Shown: one piece after another, positions 7,455-17,180 of the stretch
How positions within the stretch are numbered: position 1 is the first letter of the stretch
How the letters are laid out: each line of letters opens with the position of its first letter
Assembly: GCA_048213135.1 (NCBI GenBank)
Contig: PS015191.1
Span: 89,920 to 123,045 of the forward strand
Reading direction: 5' to 3'
DNA length: 33,126 nucleotides
From: Reclinomonas americana ATCC 50394
Lineage: Eukaryota > Jakobida > Jakobea > Jakobida
Notes under the pieces: generated by a model
Databases searched by the model: none
What the model was told of the DNA's origin: nothing
What the model saw: only the letters and a program-made list of their open reading frames with translations
Program-made: the position numbers and the translations under genes

Positions 7455-10400
7455 ATGAGTGGTGCGTGCTGAGAGTGTCTCGCTGTGTGTGTCTGTGTTC
7501 ACGCGCGCGTACACACGCTTGTGCACTGCGCTTGTGTGTGCGTGAGAGAGATAGACAGAGAGAGCACACGCAGTATGCGAGAGCGTGTACGAGTTGCAAC
7601 GGGCATGACACACTTGCCCACAAACACGCTTGTCACTCAACACACACGCGCCTCTCTCTCTCTCTCTTTCTGTTTGTTGTGCACAGGGTACTTTGGTGGT
7701 GGTGGTGGCGACGGCGACAGTCTTGCGTCGTCGTCGGCGTTTTCCACGACTGGAAAGTACGTGGTGGCGCGATCGGCCGAGGGCGCTGTGCATTACTTTG
7801 CGCGAGGTGAGTCGCTTCTCTCACACATGAGAGACGCAGACACACACAAGAGCACACCACAATGAGATTATCGACTGCCGAACGAATTCGCGATACCCGC
7901 TCTCACTCTTCATTCACTCTCTCTCTCACACACAGGCGATGGATCGGTGCCAACGAGTGCACGGTGCGTGTAGGTGTCGCGTCGCTTGTGGTGAATGTTT
8001 ATCCTTCTATTCTTACTTGCTTTAGTGGCGATTCTGTGCGCAGGTCATCGCCGCAGCGTGTTGCGTCGTTTGTGTGTTTTTCGAATAATCGCCCGTTTCG
8101 ATGATCGATCGGCCTCATTTCGCTTCTGCGTGTAGTTTCATGAGAATGGTGGCAGTGCAACGCACTCACCAGCCGCTGGCGGCGATCGCGGCTCGTTGTG
8201 GGTGCGAATGATGATCGATTTGAGTTTTTATTGTGTTTTTTCGTTGTAGTGAGCTTATTGGTTGGTGATGATGGACAGGGCGTCGGTCGCGATGGCGATC
8301 TGGACTCGTTTCGACAGCGGTATGTGTGTGTGCGCGTTATGGATTCGTGTAATGATCATGCGCGTTCATGACATTGGTGCATGACGACAGTGATCCGTCG
8401 CCCTCGCTGACGAATGGACGATTGCATGCGTCGCGATCGCCGCGTCGATCGCGTTCGCCCATTCATCGGGTGCGGTTGTTTGTGTGTGGGGGTGTATGTG
8501 GAAGAGGCGGTGAGCTGACGTGTTGCGTGACAGGCGAGTGATTTCGACGATGCGCCACGTCATTTTGTGAAGCAACCATTTTCGCTCGAGTCGCTGTCGC
8601 CGGGGTTTTCATCGTCACGGTTGTCGTCGGCGCAAAGCAGTCCGATGACAGAGGCCGTGCTTCGATCGTCGTCGTCGCGAATCTTGTCGTCGTCGGGTGG
8701 CTCGTCGACGATTCGACGAAGCGGCACGCGGGTATGTCTCTCTCTCTCTCTTTGCGCGCTCCCCTCTGTGCTGCTGGCAGTGCCTTACGCACACACGCAC
8801 GCACACACCACCAGCTGGCAAAAGTGATTGAGGGACCGAATCGCGAGCGCAGTTATGTGCTCACCGAAGACGAGTTCCGCAGTGTGCACGAGGATTTGGA
8901 GGTGCATAATGACGTCACATCCACACACCAGTCTCCCGAGAGTATTCACTCGCGCTTTGCAGGAACGTGATCGGTTGGAGCACAAGGTACGGTTGCTGGA
9001 GACCGACAGCGCCATTAAGGAGGCCAAGATCCGTGGCTTTGAGAAGGAGAGTGCACAAAAGACCGGTGTCATTAGTGCGCTGCAGGAGAAGGTTGGCGAC
9101 ACGGCGTGTTGTGGCGTGCATGTTGATTTGCTCTCTTACGCGCGCGTGCGCGCACACACACACAGGTTCGTGACATGGAAGAGCAGCGACGGCGGCTCGA
9201 GCAGGACCGCCACTTGCTCGACAGGGAACGAAAGAACTTGCAAGAGAGCAAGAGCGAGACGTCTCTGTATGCACGCCGCGAGACGGAAAAGCTGCGCGAT
9301 CAGCTCAAGGTGTGTGTGCGCGTGATGTGCTTGCGCCTGGCGTATGCACGTGGTGTTGCTCACTGGCAGGCGGTTGGGTGGCACAGGCGCTGCAGGCCGA
9401 CAATGCTGCGTTGGAAGCTCGTCTCGACGAGGCGCGCTCGCAGCTGGTGCAGGCCAGCACGCAGTCGTTCCAGACAAAGCGCGACGTCGATGTGCTGCGT
9501 GACTCTGCGAAGGTTTGCAACGCGTTGGCACGCATGTCTGCATGTGCGTGGTGCTGAATAGTGCGTGTTGTGTGGAGCAGGAAATCGAGTCGGAGAATTC
9601 GGTGCTTCGTGCGCGACTGGAGGAGACGCGGCGTGAACTGAGCGAGAGCTTGCTTGTTCGTGACAGCACGTCCAAGGTTTGTCAGAAACCGGTTGCACGC
9701 AGCGCACTGTGTGCGCATGTTGGTGGCGCTGACGCACATGACAGTTGGGCGAGACGTCACAGCAAATGCGGCTGGAGAAGCTGGAAAAGCAGGTGATGCA
9801 AAAGGACACGCTGCTGGCTCGATTGCAGGAGGAGATACGCCACACAGAGGATCGCTATCACGAGGTCGAAAGGGAGCGCAACCGTCTGCGTGATGAGCAA
9901 CGCTCGATGCGCAGCTCGGCAGAGATGTCTCTGTCAGCGCGACGGGATGTTGACACGCTGCGCGAGCAGAACCTGGTTTGTCAGCTTGTTTTGACTCTTT
10001 TGTGCCACGCTTGCGTACTGCGGGAGTGACGGAATCATATGCAGGAACTGGAGGCGCGCAATGCGTTGCTGGAGAGCCGCTTGGATGATGCTCGTCGTGA
10101 GTCGGCCGATCGAACCGCCGCACTGCGGTCGCTTACGAGCCAGGTTTGATCGCGTGCGCGCGCACACACTTGCTCGAATGAGTTGGTTCGCGCTCATTGG
10201 GTCGCGCGTGGCAGAATACCATGTTGGAGGAGCAGCTGAGAAGATACGAATCGCAGCATAGCGTCAGCGACACTGTTCGGCAAGAGATCCAGCGTGCGCA
10301 CGAGCGTGCCAAGGTAGGCCTGTAGACACTGTTTTATTATCCCTTTCCCTGCCCTCACGGTTGCTGGCGAGAGCAGGCTGCCGAGCTGGAGCGGCATCGT

Positions 10401-13400
10401 CTGGAGGGCCACTTGCAGGAGACCGAGGCGTCGCTGAAGGCCAAGACGATACGTGTCACTGAGTTGATGGATGAGGTATACACGCGACGTTGTGCAAAAG
10501 TAAGTGTGTGTACGCATGTAGTGCTGACACCTCCGCATCTGCAGCGTGCACAATTGAAGAAGGAAGTGTTGCGACTGAGCACGGAACGCGAGACTGGCTC
10601 ATTGTCGCGACACGAGTTCGACACGATGACGGAGCGGTATCGAGTTGCGTTGTGCTTTCGATTTCCGTGTGGATGGCTTCATGTGTTCCTTTGCTGAACT
10701 GCGCGCGTTGCAGCAACTGGAATCCACACATTTGCGTGCTCAGGACCAACTGGCCAGTCTGCAGACGCGCTACGCAGAACTCGAGCGCGAGCTGTCGGAC
10801 AGCAAGCTGAGTGATGTGGAGCAGGAGCAGCGTATCCGCGAGCTGGAGACGGAGGTGTGGTATCGGTTTTTTTGCTTTCGGCCACTGTGTGTGTTCCATT
10901 GTCTGACCGTGCTGGGTCTTGCAGAACCGCAAGTTGGCGGAGCGAATGCGACACTCGGAGCCGCTGTCCGATCGTCTCAAGTCGTCGGAGCAGGAGCTTG
11001 CGCGTTTGCAGGCCCGCCTAAAGGTGCGTGTGCGTGGCTGGCCACACTGTGTTCTCGCTCTTCTAAAGTGTTGCGGCGCAGATTTCGGAGACCGAGCGAG
11101 AGCACCTGTCCACCGTGCTCAACTCGTCACATCGCGACCAGTCGCAATCGTCGGTGATTATCGACGAGCTGCGTCGGTTGAATAGCAGCCTCGAAGACAA
11201 GGTGGCGCTGTACGAGGTGCGTCTGGCGGAAATGGACGAATTGCAGTCGCTGCTGAAGCGTGTGGACTCGGAGAAAGTGGAGTTGGCGCGCGAGAGCGAG
11301 CACGCGAAGGCGATGCGGATGAAATTGGCACGAACTGAGGAGCAAGTCGCGGTGCGTCTTCTTACGCATGTCGCCGTCCACCAAGCATTTATGCTCACTT
11401 TCCTTCTTGTGTCCCGCCACCAGGCTGCCGATCGGGAACGCACTCGACTGCAAGCCGAAATGAACAGCAGCCGACTGCGCAACGACGACTTGGAGCGTCA
11501 GGTGGTGGAGTTGCAGCAGCGCCTGTTTGACCGCGATCACGCAGCGACAGCTGCCGAGGAGACCACTCACCGGCTGGAGGAGCGCGTTCGCCACTTGGAA
11601 AACGTGCGCAGTTCTGCCGAGGGCACCAAGAGCGATTTGTCGCGCCTCCACGATCAGCTGCATGAGTTGGCACTTGAGCGTGACCGGTTCCAACGCGAGT
11701 TCGCTACCGAGTCGAAGCGCAGCCTGGCCAAGGACACGACCATTGAGGAGCTCCGATCGCAGGCCGAGGTGCTGCAGGGCCGCTACGAGGCCGCCTTGGA
11801 GCAGCACATGCAGGCGCAGGCACAACTGCGTGCCGAGTTGGAGTCGCAGCGACACGGCCACGAAACGCAGCGTCGCGACTGGGAGCTGAAGCTGGAGGAA
11901 ATGCGTGCACAGTTGCTCGCGGCGAAGCGCGAGGCAGAAGGCACTCGGCTGGAGCTGCAATTGCATCAGGAGGAGCACGTGCGCGAGTTGTCTCGACTGC
12001 GGGAAAATATTGAGCGAGAGCAGACTGCCAATGTGCGCCTGCAGGAGCGGCTCGACTCGGTTGCGTCTCTCGTGTCCGCGAGAAGAGGTGTGCGACGGCC
12101 CGTGCAACTCACTCTTCACTTGTGTGCCACACAGTTTGCCACCGACTCGGTGGGTGAGTCGACTCGCCTTCATGCTCGTCAGGTTCAGCTGGAGGGCCAG
12201 TTGTCGTCACGCACTCTGGAAGTCGATCGCCTGACGACGGAGCTCAAGTCGACGCAGGAGGTTTGTATGTGTGATTGCATGCCTCGCAGTTCTCCTCTTC
12301 AACAGACACTAACGTGCTTGTGCGCGCGCTGCCATAACAGGCGCTGTCGGCGCAGCTCGAAGAGGTGGCTCGGCTGCAGGTTGATTGCGCTCGCCTGCAG
12401 GAGCTGGTCTCCACGTCGTCCATTCGCGAGCAAGAGCAGCGGAAGGCATGGGAGGAGAAGCTGCATCATTTGGAGCTGCAGTTGCAAACGGAGCGACAGA
12501 ACTTTGTCAAAGCCAAGGACCAGTGGCGACAGGGCGAGGATGCGCTGAGTGGCGACAATCAGCAGATGCGAGCGGCGTTCAGCAAGGTGTCGGCCGAGCT
12601 GGATGCGTCTCGCTCTCGCGTGCACGATCTGGAACGCGAGGTTGCCAGTCTGCACAAGGCGGAGGCTGACTTGCGTCTGGACTTGCAAAAGAAGAACTCG
12701 GCGTTGCGTCGCGGCGGATCTTGCTGTTTTCCCATGTTCACTGTTTGTGTGTCGACTCTGATTGCGTGCGCATTTCATGCTGCAGGCTGGCCGAGTCCAT
12801 GGGAGAGCGACAGCAGTTGGAGCAGCAGTTTGCCATTGAAAAGGAACGCCTCAACAACGAGCACGTGGTGCTGCAAAAGGAGGTTGGCCGCCTGCGTGGT
12901 GTGGACACGGATCTGACGGCGGCACGAGGCGAGATTTCGCGACTTGAGCGGCGTGCACGCGAGCTGGAGACGCGGCTCAATGAGGTTTTGTGTTTCTTCC
13001 GCCCATGTCTTTTATCGCCACCCAGTTGCATCATGTCTCACCTGTACTCGTCGCCACGCCAGCTGGTGGATCGAGCGGACGAGGCTGCCGCGGCGCACAA
13101 GGCCGAACTGGGTCGTTTGCATCACGAGCTGGACGAGATACGACCGGCGGCACTCAAGGCGCAGGCTCTCGAGAAGGACTACGCGGAGCTGCGGTGAGTA
13201 TTCTTCACGTCGTTGCAAATCGTGGTCGATAGCTCACTTTTTTTGGTCACAGACACGCCATCATGTCGGATGCGGACCAGGAGAGTGGCACACCGACCAA
13301 GCGCAAGCACTCGAACCCGGCCAAGCAGCTGCTTGACATGCACAAGAAGGCACAGGAGCAGTTGCAAGAGCTGCGCGCGCGCAACTTGGAGCTGTCCCGC

Positions 13401-15323
13401 GACTGCATGGCACTCAGCGAGGAGCGCAAGGAGATTCGCAATCTGTTGGAGGCCAAGGTTTCGTGATGATTGTGTGCTTGGAGGGAGTCAATTCTGTTGT
13501 GCGTTCTGACACGTGCGCGCGCGCGTTGACAGGTCTATCAGCTGCAGGACGAGAAGAATGCGCTGGAGGTGGAGAATCATCGGCTGGCCGGTGTGGAAGC
13601 GCAATACAAGCGAGCATCAGTGGAGCTGGAGGAGTGGCGCAATCGGGCCATTGTTGCTGAACGGCAGTTTCGTGGTGGACTCCTCATCGTTGGCATTTAT
13701 TGCATGTTTCTCATCCTTCGCGTCAGACTGGAGTCGGCGACCATGTCACATTCGTCGCTGGAGAAGGATGCGCGATCATCGCAGCTCGACGCCAACCGAC
13801 TGAGCGAGGAGGTGGAACGACTGCGGGTGGAGAAGGCGCGCAAGGAAGAGGTTATCTCGCACCAGGTGGAGGAGTTGAGGTCGCTGCGTGAGGCGCACGA
13901 TGCACTGAATGCCACGCTGAATGACGAGAGCGCTCGGAGGGCGCGACTGGAGGGTGCGTGTAACTACCCCGCGTCTCCCATCCTTTTCTCTCTGCCGTCT
14001 CAAGCAGTGTGTCGCAGCAGGCACGAAGAGCAAATCGGAGGAGGAGCTCGTCTGGAAGGTGCAGCAGCTGCGAGTGCAAAAGGACAGCGCCGAGCGCCGC
14101 CTGCGTGAGAAGTCTGCCGACATGACCAAAGTGGAGGAGGAGCTCAAGTCGTGGAAGACAGTGGCCAACGAAGAGAGCAACGCACGCAAGCGCTGGGAGC
14201 AGCGCTGTGTGGAGCACGAGACCGCGCTGAAGCGACTGCAGGGTCAGATTTCGGGATTGCGCGAGCAGAAGCGCAAGGCCGAGACGGAAGCGCAGCACAT
14301 GAAGAAGGAGCTGCAGGTACGCAACACATGGTCGTGGCTGTTTCTTTTGTTCCGTGATCCTCACACTCCGAGTGTCTGTCTGCAGTTTGAGCGCGAGCGC
14401 TCCAAGCGGAGGGAGGGCCTGCAAGAAAAGGACCGCACCCGCTCGCGCAGTGCCAACTCGCGGGGTCGGTCGTCAAGTGAGACTGTGGACGAGGTGGGCG
14501 GGCTGGTGCGGGGCACATATGCATTGAGCGTTTTTTGTTGTTTTTATTGGGACCATTCTCGTTGCGCTTACTCTCGGTCTGTTGCTGCTGCACAGGCGGG
14601 TGCCACCAATGCCCTGAATCGTGCACAACACGAGCTGGCCAACCAGGAGCGTCTTCGTGAGGACCTGGACGACGTGCAACGCATCTTGGAGGACGAGGTC
14701 CGCAACAGCGGCAACCGATCGCTGGATTCGAGTTTCGACATGGAGCAACTGCGCGGCTCGCCCGTCATCCAGGAGAGCAGCTATGTGTCGATGTGAGTAC
14801 CACGTCGGGTGCGCGATTCACACTGTGGAGCCGGCGTCTCATCTTGTTGTGTGATTGCAGTCCATCGCTCGGTGTCGCTCTGCACGGCGCCCCGGCACCG
14901 TTCTCCAGCCCACAACCCGCCGCCGGTCGCCACTCGTCGCCAGCCACACGGCAGTCGCCACCTGGACCTGTGCTGATGTCGTCGCCAGCAGCGCCGCGTG
15001 TCCTCTCCATGTCGGGCACATCTACCACGGTCTCCGGTCATGGGACCATCACGCGCACGGTGAGCAACAGCAGCGTGCACTCCAGCAGCAGCAGCATCAT
15101 GTCGGCGTCGCACAATTCCGCCGCCGCTCCGAACCGCCCACCGTCGCGGCCCACCAGCGCACCGCGACGACCGTCGCCAGGCGTGAACAGTCGCCGTGTG
15201 GGTGGTGGGTACACCACGGGCGATGCCGACGCGTCTGCGTTGAGCAACTCGACTTCGTCACTCCGTATGAGTGGCGGTTCGTTGTCGTCGTCGCACGAGA
15301 AGAGTGTGCGTTTCCCGACGTGA
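7455..15323 (+). CDS. Large coiled-coil protein with Ser/Pro/Arg-rich ends
   Basis: I could assemble 33 exons whose lengths sum to 5,358 nt (1,785 residues) in one frame. Exon 1 is only ATGAGTG (7455-7461), spliced over 225 nt to 7687. The N-terminus (residues 1 to about 190) is Gly/Ser/Arg-rich and probably disordered (SRSPRRSRSP, repeated SSS). From about residue 190 to 1600 there is almost continuous heptad-like coiled coil, Glu/Arg/Leu/Gln-rich, in 23 or so exons, most joined in phase 0. The tail (last exon 14861-15323) is Ser/Pro/Thr-rich with RPPSRPTSAPRRPSPG. No motor, kinase or membrane segment is visible. Comparable proteins are centrosomal, rootletin-like or cytoskeletal scaffolds, but coiled coils are not diagnostic and I give no name. 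The CDS may extend past 15323 by alternative splicing. Start is inferred; ATG 7605 is the alternative. Confidence 0.85.
7462..7686 (+). other. Long repeat-rich first intron of the coiled-coil gene
   Basis: 225 nt, GTGCGTGC to TTGTGCACAG, three times the usual intron length here. It contains GTGTGT, GAGAGATAGACAGAGAGAG and CACACA stretches and a (CT)n run at 7652-7667 near the acceptor. No other gene is seen in it. Confidence 0.55.
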
Positions 15324-15605
15324 GTCTGCGTTTTTTTATTTTTTTGGTGGAGCGCAGGCCTTGTTTCTTCTGCGTATTTTTCTCTTTCTTTTACAGTGGT
15401 TTAACGACGTATCAAAGTGTATGCTTACTTGATGTTTTAATTGTAGCAAGACGCAAAAGCACCACACCTGGATAGCTGTTAAAGGAAGAGCAGTGACACA
15501 CCAAGCGCCTGCTCGTTGCCGGAAAACGAGCCAGAAATCAAAGCTTGTCGCGTCTTCGGCACGACAGGACAACCTTGCATCTTCCGTCATCCACGAGCGA
15601 CCACC
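15324..15605. other. 282-bp intergenic region before the aldolase gene
   Basis: Holds the 3' end of the coiled-coil gene and the 5' leader of the aldolase. It is AT-rich at first, with T runs (15331-15346) and two good 3' splice sites (TTTTACAG ending 15397, TTGTAG ending 15446). A GTGAGT donor overlaps the coiled-coil stop codon, so an optional intron here would replace the C-terminus. No separate gene is seen. Confidence 0.55.
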
Positions 15606-17134
15606 ATGCGCCTTCTTGTGAGCATCATGTCAGCCACACTCCTCTCCAGACGTCTTGCACAGTTGTCTCACTGCACACGCGCTCTCCCTCCCTCTCTCTC
15701 AGATGCGTCCCACAAGACTCGCACTTGCCGCCATCACCGCCGGCGGTGCTGCCTCACTCTACCTGCTCGGCAGTGGCGGGCACAGAGCATCCCACTCCAC
15801 CTCCTCCGCCGCGGTCGCGCTGCATGCCAGCACGGCGGCGGAGCAATCGATGACGCCCACAGATTCCGAACTCGGGAGCTGGGTGCACAATGTGCGCATC
15901 GTTCTCGACCAGTCGCACGTGGTGCTGTCGTCGCAGCAGGCGGCGCAGTTGAGCACGCTGGAACTGATGGCCTCGCGCAGTCAGCGGCCAGTGGATTCCC
16001 AGTCGGTGATTTCCGCGCGGCGTGTGGCACAGGCGATTGATCACACCTTGTTGCGACCGACCGCCTCCACCGAAGATGTGGTGAAGCTGTGCACGGAGGC
16101 GCGAGCGCATCACTTTGCCGCCGTATGTGTCAATCCGGTGTATGTGCGACTGGCGGCACACGAACTGAAGAGCACGCCGGAGATTCATGTGGCCGCTGTT
16201 GTGGGATTTCCGCTTGGCGCTTCGTGCACGAGTGTCAAGGTCTTTCTTTTTGTGGCCATGATGGTGCCGCGAGGCAGTGGTCACTCACTCACTCATTCAT
16301 TCACTCTCTCATTTCCCCTCGTCAGGCTCACGAGGCGACAACATGCGTTCGGGACGGAGCTCATGAAATCGACATGGTGTGCCTTCCGTGTGTGACATTC
16401 ATCGTGTCGCCCGCGCCATGACACGGTTTCTGTTATCGCAGGTGTTGAATATTGGTGCACTGAAGGAGGGCAATCTGCCGCTGGTGTTGCACGACATTGA
16501 GCAGGTGGTGAAAGCCGCTCGTGCTGCGTCACCCAAGGTATTGTTGTTCGCCCTCCATTGCAGCTGGGTGATTGGGTTTAACAGGGGCGCTGTGAATGTG
16601 CGGCAGAGTGTGGTCAAGGTGATCATGGAGACGGGATACCTGGCACCACGTGAAGTGGTGCAGGCGTGTGTGATATCGGTGCTTGCCGGTGCCGATTATG
16701 TGAAGACAAGCACTGGTTCGTTGGTCGCGCAGAGTGATGTGTGTGTGTGTGTTATTCCAACCCCATATCAACACACAGGCTTTGCCGCTGGAGTGCCGGC
16801 GGCCACGCCTGAAGTGGTCACTCTCATGAAGCGCACTGTTGGCGAGCTGGCCAAGGTCAAGGCGGCCGGAGGTAAATGATGATAGAGACCCTCGTGCCTG
16901 GTCATTTTGCGCTTGTTGACAAACCGCCTTGTCCTCTCGCTGCACAGGCGTGCGCACGACTGAAGCAGCCATGGACATGATTCGACGTGGTGCTGATCGC
17001 ATCGGTATGTTGCGCTTTTTTTCGCTTCTATATACCTACGAAGCAACTCACGTGCTCTGTGTGCAATGGTGATAGGCACCAGCAGCGGAGTTGCTCTTGT
17101 GAAAGGCGCAGCGACTGCTTCGACGGGATACTGA
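15606..17134 (+). CDS. DERA: Deoxyribose-phosphate aldolase with N-terminal hydrophobic leader
   Basis: Eight exons: 15606-15617, 15703-16239, 16326-16376, 16442-16537, 16607-16715, 16779-16871, 16948-17004, 17076-17134; 337 residues (human 318). It cleaves 2-deoxyribose 5-phosphate to glyceraldehyde 3-phosphate and acetaldehyde. Visible motifs: IDHTLLRPTAS, VVGFPLGASC, EIDMVLNIGALK (catalytic Asp), VVKVIMETGYL, ADYVKTSTG (Schiff-base Lys), KVKAAGGVRTTEAA (second Lys), RIGTSSGVALVKG, and a C-terminal Tyr as in bacterial DERA. Both intron edges of motif-bearing exons restore these motifs. Exon 1 is 12 nt (MRLL) in a good context (ACCATG, preceded by CGACC). Spliced to MRPTRLALAAITAGGAASLYLL it gives a basic-hydrophobic leader of about 25 residues, unlike the usual cytosolic enzyme: a signal anchor or organelle-targeting sequence. 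The stop lies 46 bp from the opposing FN3 gene stop. Confidence 0.95.
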
Positions 17135-17180
17135 GAGCATCGGAGACAGCGATTGGTGCAAAACAATTGATTAATGAAAA
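17135..17180. terminator. 46-bp convergent region
   Basis: The only sequence between the stop codons of DERA (+) and the FN3 surface protein (-). AT-rich, with TTGATTAATGAAAA. The two transcripts almost certainly overlap at their 3' ends. Confidence 0.5.
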
